This document shows, piece after piece, positions 1 through 7,986 of a stretch of DNA of 20,281 bases. The first letter of the stretch is position 1; each line of letters begins with the position of its first letter. Location of the stretch: positions 1-20,281 of the forward strand of contig DFJW01000085.1 in NCBI GenBank assembly GCA_002373775.1. Reading direction: 5' to 3'. Below the pieces are notes generated by a model. It did not search any database, was not told the origin of the DNA, and saw nothing but the letters and a program-made list of their open reading frames with translations. The position numbers and the translations under genes were made by a program. The DNA comes from Ruminococcus flavefaciens. GTDB lineage: Bacteria > Bacillota > Clostridia > Oscillospirales > Ruminococcaceae.

Positions 1-1761
1 GAAATGCTCAAGCAGGGCGGCGTGTTCCGTGAGAACCAGGCTGTCGCTGAGAGAGTCATGGACTCCAACGACATCGAGCGTGAGAGAGGTATCACGATCC
101 TCGCAAAGAATACCTCTGTAATGTATAACGGCACTAAGATCAATATCATCGACACTCCCGGACATGCTGACTTCGGCGGCGAGGTCGAGCGTGTACTGGA
201 AATGGTGGACGGTGTTCTCCTTCTTGTAGATGCTGCTGAAGGCCCTATGCCGCAGACTCGTTTCGTACTTTCCAAGGCACTGGAAATGGGACATAAGATC
301 ATCGTTGTGGTAAACAAGATAGACCGTCCCGATGCCCGTCTTGATGAGATAGGCGATGAAGTCCTTGAACTCCTTCTGGATCTGGATGCAAATGAAGAGC
401 AGCTGGAATCTCCCATACTCTTCTGCTCAGGAAGAAGCGGTACTGCTTCTCTCAGCCAGTATGAAGCAGGTACAGATCTCAAGCCGCTTTTCGACACTAT
501 CATCGACTATATCGAACCACCTAAGGGTGAAGAGGAAGAGCCTCTCCAGATGCTCATCTCCTCTATCGACTACAATGAGTACGTCGGACGTATCGGTGTA
601 GGCAGAATAGTCCGCGGAAAGATCAAAGTGAACCAGCCTGTAACAGTATGTGATTACACTGGCTCAAAGAAGAACTACAACTCCAAGATAGTATCGCTCC
701 TTCAGATCGAAGGTCTCAACAGAGTTTCCGCTCAGGAAGCTACAGTGGGCGATATTGTATGGATCTCCGGTATAGAAGGCATCACTATCGGAGATACTAT
801 CTGTGCAACTGATGCTCCCGAGCCTCTGCCTTTCGTAAAGATAAGCGAGCCTACTGTTGAGATGACTTTCGCTGTAAATGACAGCCCCTTCGCCGGACGT
901 GAGGGCAAGTTCGTCACTTCACGTCAGCTCCGTGAGAGACTTTTCCGCGAACTCCTCAAGGACGTTTCTCTCCGTGTTGAAGAGACTGAGTCCACCGATG
1001 CTTTCCGTGTTGCCGGAAGAGGAGAGATGCACCTCTCTATCCTCATTGAGAATATGAGAAGAGAAGGTTACGAGCTGGCAGTATCCACTCCGAGAGTGCT
1101 TTTCAAGACCGATGAGAACGGCAAGAAGCTTGAACCTATCGAGCGCCTTGTTATAGACGTTCCCGAGGACTGCGTAGGTTCCGTAATGGAGAAAATGGGC
1201 AGCAGAAAGGGCGAACTGGTTGCTATGCACCCGCAGGGCAGCCGTATGCGTATCGAGTTCCTTGTGCCTGCAAGAGGCCTTTTCGGATACAAGAGCGAAT
1301 TCCTCACAGATACCAAGGGCGAAGGCATCATGAGCCATGTATTTGACGGCTATGAGCCTTACAAGGGCGATATCGACCGCAGAAGCACTGGATCTCTCGT
1401 TTCATTCGAGACCGGTGAGGCTGTTACATACGGTCTGTTCAATGCTCAGGAACGCGGTCAGCTCTTTATCACAGCCGGCACCCCTGTTTATGAGGGCATG
1501 ATCGTAGGAGCTTCTCCCAAGACTGAGGACCTCGTTGTCAATGTCTGCAAGAAGAAGCACCTCACAAATACCCGTGCAAGCGGAAGCGATGATGCGCTCA
1601 GACTCGTTCCGCCGAGAGTGCTCAGCCTTGAAGACTGCCTTGAATTCCTCGCTGATGACGAGCTGCTGGAGGTAACACCTGAGTCCCTGCGTATCAGAAA
1701 GCGCATACTCAGCAACACACAGCGTGCCAAGATACGCGGCAACGCTGCAAAGCTTCAGTAA
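1..1761 (+). CDS. typA: GTP-binding protein TypA/BipA, 5'-truncated by the window edge
   Basis: Ribosome-associated translational GTPase of the EF-G/LepA superfamily, involved in ribosome assembly and stress or cold adaptation. The reading frame is open from base 1 and 586 residues are visible. About 24 N-terminal residues, with the P-loop that binds GTP phosphate, lie outside the window, since the family is normally about 605-615 aa. Visible landmarks are the switch I motif RERGIT near residue 27, the G3 motif DTPGHAD near 50, and the G4 motif NKID near 105. Then follow EF-Tu domain II-like sequence, an EF-G domain V-like region (GRGEMHL, then the VMEKMGSRKGE segment) and the BipA-specific C-terminal domain ending in a basic tail (RIRKRILSNTQRAKIRG). 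The match is collinear throughout with no frameshift. No U-rich terminator follows; a lipoprotein gene starts 62 bases downstream on the same strand. Confidence 0.97.
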   Translation, partial: EMLKQGGVFRENQAVAERVMDSNDIERERGITILAKNTSVMYNGTKINIIDTPGHADFGGEVERVLEMVDGVLLLVDAAEGPMPQTRFVLSKALEMGHKIIVVVNKIDRPDARLDEIGDEVLELLLDLDANEEQLESPILFCSGRSGTASLSQYEAGTDLKPLFDTIIDYIEPPKGEEEEPLQMLISSIDYNEYVGRIGVGRIVRGKIKVNQPVTVCDYTGSKKNYNSKIVSLLQIEGLNRVSAQEATVGDIVWISGIEGITIGDTICATDAPEPLPFVKISEPTVEMTFAVNDSPFAGREGKFVTSRQLRERLFRELLKDVSLRVEETESTDAFRVAGRGEMHLSILIENMRREGYELAVSTPRVLFKTDENGKKLEPIERLVIDVPEDCVGSVMEKMGSRKGELVAMHPQGSRMRIEFLVPARGLFGYKSEFLTDTKGEGIMSHVFDGYEPYKGDIDRRSTGSLVSFETGEAVTYGLFNAQERGQLFITAGTPVYEGMIVGASPKTEDLVVNVCKKKHLTNTRASGSDDALRLVPPRVLSLEDCLEFLADDELLEVTPESLRIRKRILSNTQRAKIRGNAAKLQ

Positions 1762-1776
1762 GTGTATGAACCCGGT

Positions 1777-1794
1777 GTCCGTCCCCGGACGGAC
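1777..1794 (+). other. Perfect inverted repeat between typA and the lipoprotein cluster
   Basis: GTCCGTCC (1777-1784) and GGACGGAC (1787-1794) are perfect reverse complements separated by two bases, so in RNA a 7-bp stem with a 4-base loop is likely. The sequence after it (GTGCCTGACG) has no T-run, so this is not a standard intrinsic terminator. It could be an mRNA processing or stability hairpin that lets the typA transcript continue into the lipoprotein gene, or a protein-binding palindrome. Its function is unknown. Confidence 0.5.
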
Positions 1795-1823
1795 GTGCCT
1801 GACGCAACAGAATGGAGGAAACC

Positions 1824-2528
1824 ATGAAAAAACATATATGTACCCTTCTGGCTGCCGCTATGATGTGCTCTATGGCATCATGCGGCGATAAAGTCAGCAA
1901 TACTGCTTCCGCACCTGAGGAGACTTCTGTGCCGGAGACTGCTGCTGACGAGGCTGTTTCCGAGCCGACGGAAGAGATATCCACCGAATCGGATACATGG
2001 GTACCGCTTGTCACTGTAAGAGAACGCGATATCGTTTCCACTGACGAGCTTTACGACTATGAGATATATGAGGGCGGCGCTATCATCACCAAGTACAAGG
2101 GAAATGACAGCGTTGTGGAGGTTCCGGCTGAAATAGGCGGTGCTCCCGTCACAGAGATAGGCTTCTATGCCTTTGAAGCAAAGTATGATCTGGAAGAGGT
2201 ATATCTTCCGGACACTGTGACCACTATCGGCGAATTTGCCTTTTCAGACTGCGCTGCACTCAATGTTATAAGCATACCGCCTCAGCTCAGAGAGATACAG
2301 AGAGGCGCGTTTGCTGCATGCACCAGCCTCAGAGAGATAACGCTCCCGGCAACTGTTGAGCGTGTAATGGAGGAAGCTTTCACAGGATGTGCGAGCCTCA
2401 CTGCCATTTACGTCCAGAATCCGGAGCTTGCATACGAAGCATGGGGAATTGAAGAGCTTCCGCTCATCGTCTACGCAGACGAGGGAACTCCGGTAGCAGA
2501 ATGGGCTTCTGCTATGGGAAAATACTGA
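1824..2528 (+). CDS. Lipoprotein with BspA-type leucine-rich repeats
   Basis: Predicted 234-aa exported lipoprotein. The start at 1824 is chosen because GGAGGA (1814-1819) sits five bases upstream; an upstream in-frame ATG at 1812 overlaps that ribosome binding site. A charged and hydrophobic N-terminus leads to the lipobox MASC (Cys20), followed by a Glu/Thr/Ser-rich spacer to about residue 60. The rest is a BspA-like (LRR_5) domain with cassettes of the pattern 'LPDTVTTIGEFAFSDCAAL', 'IPPQLREIQRGAFAACTSL' and 'LPATVERVMEEAFTGCASL'. Such domains usually mediate surface binding to proteins or polysaccharides. The ligand cannot be read from sequence. It is the first of three consecutive lipoprotein genes and shares its fold type with the dockerin protein at the right end of the window. 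Confidence 0.88.
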   Translation: MKKHICTLLAAAMMCSMASCGDKVSNTASAPEETSVPETAADEAVSEPTEEISTESDTWVPLVTVRERDIVSTDELYDYEIYEGGAIITKYKGNDSVVEVPAEIGGAPVTEIGFYAFEAKYDLEEVYLPDTVTTIGEFAFSDCAALNVISIPPQLREIQRGAFAACTSLREITLPATVERVMEEAFTGCASLTAIYVQNPELAYEAWGIEELPLIVYADEGTPVAEWASAMGKY

Positions 2529-2578
2529 TCCGCTCATACCCGGAAAATATTATGATTCGGAATCAAGGAGAGATCACT

Positions 2579-3415
2579 ATGAAAAAACTTGTATCATCAC
2601 TTATTGTCTGCACAGCCCTCGTTTCATGCTTCACTGCCTGCGGAAAAGATGCGAGCATAAGCGTTGACAACTCTGAGATCACTACGGCTGATTCAGATGC
2701 AGCTGTTGAGAACGGAGTAGGCGATATCATCATCCCGGCTGAGGATGATGAGGATGCGAGCATAAGCGTTGACAACTCTGAGATCACCACGGCTGCTTCA
2801 GATGCAGCTGTTGAGAACGGAGTAGGCGATATCATCACCCCGGCTGAGGATGATGAGGATGCGGACCTGGGAAGCTACCGCGAAAGCTCGTCAGGGATAA
2901 AGCTCTATTATAACGATGAGGATGTGCCTACAGAGCTCATGCTGGCACTGGAGAAGTATTTCACCAGCTATTCCAAGCATGATTATGAGACATACCTCAC
3001 TTGTCTGTATCCGGGCTACAAGGAGAATATGGAAGCGTATCTCCAGCGGGATTACCAGTACGGACTTGACACATCTTTCGAGACTCAGTGTGCGAACCTT
3101 GAGAACAACATGGGCGGCAGCTACAAGATAACGCGAATACGCGCTGTGCCTGTGGGGACAATAGACGAATTCACTCCCGAGGAATACCTCGGTGAAACAG
3201 TGGATACGGAAGCGGAGATAAAGGATTTCTTCAGCACCTACGACAGCATTTTTGAAAAGGACTACTATTCCGAAGTTATGTCGGCGGTCGATAAGACCGA
3301 ATACCTCACCTTCTCTGTCATTGCCGAGGACAGTGACGGAGAGGAATCCATGCTGATAAGCGGATTCAATATCCTGTTTGTGATGCAGGATGGTGTATAT
3401 TATACCTTTGGCTAA
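2579..3415 (+). CDS. Lipoprotein with a duplicated acidic linker; unknown C-terminal domain
   Basis: Predicted 278-aa lipoprotein. The start at 2579 is set by AAGGAG at 2565-2570, eight bases upstream; an ORF extension back to 2501 overlaps the previous gene and lacks support. The signal peptide has two possible lipidated cysteines, Cys17 (LVSC) or Cys21 (FTAC). Residues 24-93 are two nearly identical 35-residue acidic repeats (see the repeat entry). The C-terminal ~165 residues form a globular domain beginning near KLYYND, with a PGY motif and ending FNILFVMQDGVYYTFG. This domain resembles that of the next gene in layout (helical KYFTSYSKHD start, LYPG turn, C-terminal strand pair), suggesting duplication. 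The fold might be NTF2-like, but that is a guess. I do not recognise a named family. Confidence 0.8.
   Translation: MKKLVSSLIVCTALVSCFTACGKDASISVDNSEITTADSDAAVENGVGDIIIPAEDDEDASISVDNSEITTAASDAAVENGVGDIITPAEDDEDADLGSYRESSSGIKLYYNDEDVPTELMLALEKYFTSYSKHDYETYLTCLYPGYKENMEAYLQRDYQYGLDTSFETQCANLENNMGGSYKITRIRAVPVGTIDEFTPEEYLGETVDTEAEIKDFFSTYDSIFEKDYYSEVMSAVDKTEYLTFSVIAEDSDGEESMLISGFNILFVMQDGVYYTFG
2648..2857 (+). repeat. Two tandem 105-bp in-frame repeats
   Basis: Copy 1 is 2648-2752 and copy 2 is 2753-2857. Each encodes 35 residues that start DASISVDNSEITT and end PAEDDE. By eye the copies differ at three bases (102/105 identical), which change two residues (Asp to Ala and Ile to Thr) and leave one change silent. 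The near identity suggests a recent duplication or ongoing expansion. It lengthens the acidic spacer between the lipid anchor and the folded domain. Confidence 0.95.
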
Positions 3416-3427
3416 AAGGAGGCTATT

Positions 3428-4099
3428 ATGAAAGCATTATTCAGAAAAGCAGCTGCACTGCTGGCTGCGGGAGCACTGACATTTTCCATGTTCTCATGCA
3501 GCAGTTCATCATCTGATGACCATGACCATGACCACGAAGGAAATCTTGCCGGCGGCGAACTCAACGGTGATGAAAATGTTGAGCTTGACCAGATGCCCTA
3601 CGGCGCTCAGCTTATGAAGCTGACCAAGGCTGAGGACGGCGTTGCCATAGGCGGTGAGGTCGATACACGTTACCTCAGTGTGGAAGAGTACTCAAAGCTT
3701 GCGGATTATCTCTATGCTATCAACACCAAGGATGCAACTCTTCTGAGCAATACTATGTTCCCGGGCATGGCTGATTACATGGTATCACGCCTTGGTAGCG
3801 GAACGACTGACAACTATGTTGCGTCACTTTATGATAACATCAAGAGCTATACCGGCGGTGATTTTGAGTTCAACTACATCCAGACACTTGACTGTCAGAC
3901 AGCCGGCAGCGGTATGGACTTCTCTTCCTATGACTCTCTCATCACTACTCTCGCTCCTGATGCGCAGATAACTTCACGCAAGTGCGTTTCCTGCGACATC
4001 ATGTACGACAACGGAAAGAGTTCACTCTCATACAGGACAGGACAGAATTTCGACATCATATTATATACTGTCAACGGAAACTGCTACGCTTTCAGATAA
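3428..4099 (+). CDS. Lipoprotein with His/Asp-rich N-terminal segment; unknown domain
   Basis: Predicted 223-aa lipoprotein starting 12 bases after the previous gene's stop; AAAAGGAGG overlaps that stop codon and suggests co-transcription. The signal peptide ends in lipobox MFSC (Cys24). It is followed by a serine run and a DDHDHDHE segment that could bind a divalent metal such as zinc, though short His/Asp runs also occur by chance in linkers. The folded part (about residues 75-223) has KLADYLYAINTKD, then MFPGMADYM, and ends FDIILYTVNGNCYAFR. These three landmarks line up with those of the preceding lipoprotein, so the two are probably diverged paralogues. No named family is recognised. Confidence 0.8.
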   Translation: MKALFRKAAALLAAGALTFSMFSCSSSSSDDHDHDHEGNLAGGELNGDENVELDQMPYGAQLMKLTKAEDGVAIGGEVDTRYLSVEEYSKLADYLYAINTKDATLLSNTMFPGMADYMVSRLGSGTTDNYVASLYDNIKSYTGGDFEFNYIQTLDCQTAGSGMDFSSYDSLITTLAPDAQITSRKCVSCDIMYDNGKSSLSYRTGQNFDIILYTVNGNCYAFR

Positions 4100-4207
4100 T
4101 TGATTCCGGCAGGGAATGCGGAGCAGCCTGAACACACAAATGTATCTATCATCCTCTACACTCATACGCTAAAATAAAACTCGTCACATAATGTAGAAAG
4201 GGAATAC

Positions 4208-6988
4208 ATGTTACAGATCAAAGATATACGCAAAGAGTACATCACAGGTGATCTCAAGCAGATCGCACTTGACGGAGTGAGCCTCAGTTTCCGCGACAAT
4301 GAATTTGTGGCTGTCCTCGGTCCTTCCGGTTCCGGAAAGACGACTCTGCTGAATATCGTCGGCGGACTTGACCGATATGACAGCGGAGACCTCATTATCA
4401 ACGGCGTTTCCACAAAGAAGTACAAGGACCGCGACTGGGATGCTTACCGCAACCACACTATCGGCTTCGTGTTCCAGAGTTATAACCTCATTCCCCACCA
4501 GTCCATACTCGCAAATGTTGAACTGGCACTGATCATATCCGGCATCTCGCGTTCAGAGCGCCGCAGACGTGCCAAAGAAGCTCTCACCAAAGTCGGACTG
4601 GGCGAGCAGATACACAAGCGCCCGAATCAGCTCTCAGGCGGACAGATGCAGAGAGTTGCCATTGCAAGAGCGCTGGTGAATGATCCGGATATACTGCTTG
4701 CCGATGAGCCAACAGGTGCCCTTGATTCAGAGACCAGCCTACAGGTAATGGATATGCTGGCTGAGGTGGCTAAGGACAGGCTCGTTATCATGGTAACACA
4801 TAACCCTGAACTGGCTGAGAAATATGCCACAAGGATAGTCAGACTGCGCGACGGAAAGATAACAGACGACTCCGATCCTTTCCAGCCCGATACTTCAGGA
4901 ATGCCTGAACCGAAACATAAGCGCATGGGCAAGGCTTCCATGTCAAAGCTGACAGCTCTTTCGCTCAGCTTCAATAACCTCCGTACCAAAAAGGGAAGGA
5001 CGCTGCTGACTGCCTTTGCCGGTTCTATCGGTATCATAGGCATTGCGCTGATACTCTCGCTCTCCAACGGTGTCAACAACTATATCGACGACGTCCAGCG
5101 TGACACCATGGCTTCATATCCGATCACCATTGAGTCGAGGACCATTGATATGGCGGCGATCATGGAGGATGACATGAGCATGAGCGTATCTGACTCCGGT
5201 GAGGAAAAGCACGACAGCGATGCGGTCTATTCCGATCCTTCTGACCTGAACGAGCGTGCGTCTTTCAGGATGAACATCAAGGAAAACAACCTCACAGCTT
5301 TCAAAAAGTACCTTGACGATCCGGACAGCGAGATACATAAATATGTCAGCAAGAACGGTATAATCTACTCCTACGATACAAAATTCGGCGTTTATACCTA
5401 CGATGACAACGGCATGTTCGTAAACACCAACGGCTCTACGCTGGAGGAGAATTACCAGCTCACCAATACTTCCGATTACGGCGGAATAGTTGAGGTCACT
5501 GATTTCGGCGGAAGCGATTTCGAAGAGATAATGTCCGGCGGAGACAGCATGATAAGCTCCACGGTGCTTGACAATTACGATGTGGTATACGGAAGGATGC
5601 CGGAGGAGTACAATGAGATAGTCCTCGTCCTGAGCAAGAACAACTCTCTCCCCACCACAAGGCTCTATGAGCTGGGTATCCTCCCGACTGAGGAATACAG
5701 GGAGATAATGAAGGAGATCAGGAAAAACGAAGGTCTTGAGCTGGACAGCGTAAAGCTGGACTATGAAAAGATCTGCGGGCGCAAGTACTGGCTCATCCCT
5801 CAGTGCGATCACTTCGTAAAGAACAGCTCCGGTACATACGATAATATCGTGGACGATCCTCTGCGCATTGAGACTATGCTGGGAAATGCCCTTGAACTGA
5901 AGATAGTCGGCGTTATCAAGCCCAATGAAGACTGTAAGTCGGAACTCATAGGTGCACCTATGGGTTACACCAAAGCCCTCACGGATCACATCATCGAACT
6001 CACCAACGAAAGCGAGATCGTTAAGGAACAGAACGCAAGCAAGGACAAGAGCGTTATTACCGGTATGACTTTCGCACCGGAAGATGACAAGACAAGGATA
6101 GAAGACGCAAAGAACTTCCTCAGAAATCTCGGCGTCAGCGACAAGGCAAACATCATCAGCAATGTTATCCCTTCACTCATGATGCAGCAGGAGGGCGTTG
6201 ATTTCTCAGCCTTCACCGGATTCGATCAGTCCATGCTGGAAAATATTGACATTAGCAGTTTCGTCGGCGGCTTTGATATGGATGAGGCAGAGCTTGCAAA
6301 GTCTCTTGATGATTCTGTAGACGAGCTCGATGACAATATCCTGCTCAGCATATATGACATGTACATATCTTCAGGTACATTTGATGATACTCTCTCAGCT
6401 CTCGGCGTTGTCAGCTATGACGCTCCTTCTTCCATAAACATCTACGCCGATAACTTCGAGAACAAGGACGGCATAACCAAGTGCATAGATGATTACAACA
6501 AGAATGCAGAAGACGGCGACCAGATCACATACAACGACTACATCGGACTTATCATGTCGTCCGTTACAAGGATAGTAAACGTGATATCCTACGTTCTCAT
6601 AGCCTTCGTTGCGGTATCGCTCGTCGTATCATCCATAATGATAGGCATAATCACATACATCTCGGTGCTTGAGCGTACAAAGGAGATCGGTATACTCCGT
6701 GCCATAGGTGCTTCAAAGAAGAACATCTCCACAGTATTCAATGCGGAGACATTCATCATAGGACTGTGCGCAGGACTTATAGGTATAATCATCACACTGC
6801 TGCTGCTCGTGCCGGTAAATGCTGTAATACACAGCGTTGCAAGTTCAAATGACATCAATGCTTCACTGCCTGTGGGAAGTGCGGTCGTACTGATACTGCT
6901 CAGCATCTTCCTCACCCTTATCGGAGGATTTATCCCTTCGAAGAAGGCTGCAAAGAAGGATCCTGTAGCGGCTCTGCGTTCCGAGTGA
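4208..6988 (+). CDS. MacB-type ABC transporter, ATPase fused to FtsX-like permease
   Basis: A 926-aa fusion. The N-terminal ATPase has Walker A GPSGSGKTT (38-46), Q-loop Gln90, signature LSGGQ (142-146), Walker B ILLADEP (162-168) and H-loop His198, all intact, in the LolD/MacB subfamily. The permease has one membrane helix near 265-287, a ~500-residue extracytoplasmic domain (about 290-787), then three helices near 793-820, 849-870 and 889-909. The RTKEIGILRAIGASKKNI segment after helix 2 is typical of the FtsX/MacB family. These proteins use ATP to drive shape changes outside the membrane for peptide, antibiotic or lipoprotein handling, rather than classic import. The substrate is unknown. 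The start follows AGAAAGGGA with short spacing. There are 108 bases before it with no convincing promoter or terminator, so it may be co-transcribed with the lipoproteins. Confidence 0.92.
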   Translation: MLQIKDIRKEYITGDLKQIALDGVSLSFRDNEFVAVLGPSGSGKTTLLNIVGGLDRYDSGDLIINGVSTKKYKDRDWDAYRNHTIGFVFQSYNLIPHQSILANVELALIISGISRSERRRRAKEALTKVGLGEQIHKRPNQLSGGQMQRVAIARALVNDPDILLADEPTGALDSETSLQVMDMLAEVAKDRLVIMVTHNPELAEKYATRIVRLRDGKITDDSDPFQPDTSGMPEPKHKRMGKASMSKLTALSLSFNNLRTKKGRTLLTAFAGSIGIIGIALILSLSNGVNNYIDDVQRDTMASYPITIESRTIDMAAIMEDDMSMSVSDSGEEKHDSDAVYSDPSDLNERASFRMNIKENNLTAFKKYLDDPDSEIHKYVSKNGIIYSYDTKFGVYTYDDNGMFVNTNGSTLEENYQLTNTSDYGGIVEVTDFGGSDFEEIMSGGDSMISSTVLDNYDVVYGRMPEEYNEIVLVLSKNNSLPTTRLYELGILPTEEYREIMKEIRKNEGLELDSVKLDYEKICGRKYWLIPQCDHFVKNSSGTYDNIVDDPLRIETMLGNALELKIVGVIKPNEDCKSELIGAPMGYTKALTDHIIELTNESEIVKEQNASKDKSVITGMTFAPEDDKTRIEDAKNFLRNLGVSDKANIISNVIPSLMMQQEGVDFSAFTGFDQSMLENIDISSFVGGFDMDEAELAKSLDDSVDELDDNILLSIYDMYISSGTFDDTLSALGVVSYDAPSSINIYADNFENKDGITKCIDDYNKNAEDGDQITYNDYIGLIMSSVTRIVNVISYVLIAFVAVSLVVSSIMIGIITYISVLERTKEIGILRAIGASKKNISTVFNAETFIIGLCAGLIGIIITLLLLVPVNAVIHSVASSNDINASLPVGSAVVLILLSIFLTLIGGFIPSKKAAKKDPVAALRSE

Positions 6989-7007
6989 GATACCTGATAT
7001 ACAAAAC

Positions 7008-7041
7008 AAAGAGGACCTTTCAGATGAAAGGCCCTCTTTTT
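7008..7041. terminator. Bidirectional intrinsic terminator between convergent genes
   Basis: GAGGACCTTTC (7011-7021), loop AGAT, GAAAGGCCCTC (7026-7036): an 11-position stem with one A/C mismatch. It is flanked by AAA on the left and TTTTT on the right, so the plus strand has a T-run after the stem. The minus strand has TTTGTTTTG after it. It lies 20 bases after the ABC transporter stop and 24 bases beyond the stop of the convergent lipoprotein gene, and can serve both. Confidence 0.9.
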
Positions 7042-7064
7042 ATATGATAGAGTTTGTGTTTTTC

Positions 7065-7913
7065 TCACTTAACGAGGGGGATAGAGTTACCGTCCTCATC
7101 GTAGAAAACGATGTTGTCGATATAGAAATTGGAATCGTTCTCGCTTCCCCAGCGCATGATGAGGAAGTTTGCGTCCTCCATGGTCTCATCCCAGCACTGA
7201 CCGGCACCTGCCAGCAGGAACTTGAATTCGCCGTGAACAGCGCCTGAAAAGTCGTAATTGTACTCGCCGCCTTCAAATCCGGCAAAGTCATACCACTTGC
7301 CTTCGCCCTTGCTGTCGAGTGCAGCTGTGACTGTACCGCCGCCTCCGCATATAGTACCGGGCACCTGAGTGAGTTCGCCGTCCTCGTTCTTGTAATTGGG
7401 AGCGAGAGCGTCAGCGTAAACATCGAATTCGATGCGTCTTACCTTGCCGAGATTCTCCTGACCGATGAGGGGAGCAGGATGTATCTCTACCTTCTGGACT
7501 TTTCCGTCCAGCGGTACTGAGAAGTCGTCCACGAATTTGAGCATCTTGTTGCCCTGTACGTCAGCTATCTCAAGAGTACCCATAGCGCAGTCAGCATCAA
7601 CGGTCTTGGGAGCTGCGAAAGAGAAGTCGCCGTCATCGAAAGTCACGGTGTTGGGATCTGTTGCCTCATTAGGGACCGGCGGAGGAGGCAGCTCAGCCTC
7701 GGTGACTTCAACAGTCTCCGACTCTGTTGAGGGAGCTTCGGTGGTGGTCTCAGGGGCAGATGCGGCAGTCTCCGGAGCTTCAGTCTCGGGAGCGGCAGTG
7801 GTGTCGGCAGAAGAAGTATCGCCGGAAGAGGAACTGTCCTTGCTGCCGCAGGAATAAGCGCAGGCAGCAAGTGAGAATGCAAGAGCGCCTGCAAGCAATT
7901 TTTTGTAGTACAT
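7065..7913 (-). CDS. Lipoprotein with acidic Thr/Pro linker and carbohydrate-binding-like domain
   Basis: Predicted 282-aa lipoprotein. The start at 7913 is preceded by AAGGAG seven bases upstream. Lipobox LAAC gives Cys18 as the lipidated residue (a second Cys22 follows). Residues 23-85 are a low-complexity Ser/Thr/Ala/Glu/Pro linker typical of Gram-positive cell-wall-spanning surface proteins. The domain at about 88-282 begins NTVTFDDGDFSF and ends FYIDNIVFYDEDGNSIPLVK. A 'yIDNIvfyd' strand closing such a domain is common in jelly-roll carbohydrate-binding modules, for example CBM11-like ones. This is a fold-level impression, not a proven family match. No catalytic motif is seen. It lies 73 bases downstream of the surface-protein gene at 7987-8790, with only a modest terminator between, so read-through is plausible. 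Confidence 0.78.
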   Translation of the reverse strand: MYYKKLLAGALAFSLAACAYSCGSKDSSSSGDTSSADTTAAPETEAPETAASAPETTTEAPSTESETVEVTEAELPPPPVPNEATDPNTVTFDDGDFSFAAPKTVDADCAMGTLEIADVQGNKMLKFVDDFSVPLDGKVQKVEIHPAPLIGQENLGKVRRIEFDVYADALAPNYKNEDGELTQVPGTICGGGGTVTAALDSKGEGKWYDFAGFEGGEYNYDFSGAVHGEFKFLLAGAGQCWDETMEDANFLIMRWGSENDSNFYIDNIVFYDEDGNSIPLVK

Positions 7914-7935
7914 TTTATATCTCCTTATAACAGAA

Positions 7936-7959
7936 ATGCCCTCTGCGAACAGAGGGCAT
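7936..7959 (-). terminator. Hairpin between the two surface-protein genes, moderate terminator
   Basis: ATGCCCTCTG (7936-7945), 4-base loop, CAGAGGGCAT (7950-7959): a perfect 10-bp stem. Read on the minus strand the loop is TTCG and the following bases are TTTCTGTT, a weak T-run. It follows the stop of the gene at 7987-8790 and precedes the ribosome binding site of the lipoprotein gene. It probably ends or attenuates the first gene's transcript. Confidence 0.72.
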
Positions 7960-7986
7960 TAAGTTCATAAAAAACTCGGAACTTGA

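Noticed and set aside
3500..3545. His/Asp run as proof of a zinc-binding lipoprotein (ZnuA-like)
   Set aside because: The run is short and the rest of the protein has no ZnuA-type fold signature, so it is noted only as a possibility.
4100..4207. Promoter for the ABC transporter in the gap before it
   Set aside because: TAAAAT and CATAAT words are present, but neither has a -35 at a suitable distance, and the second would leave almost no leader.
5114..5989. Minus-strand open frame of 291 codons inside the ABC transporter
   Set aside because: It lies opposite the extracytoplasmic domain of a complete gene, with no start signal or recognisable domain.
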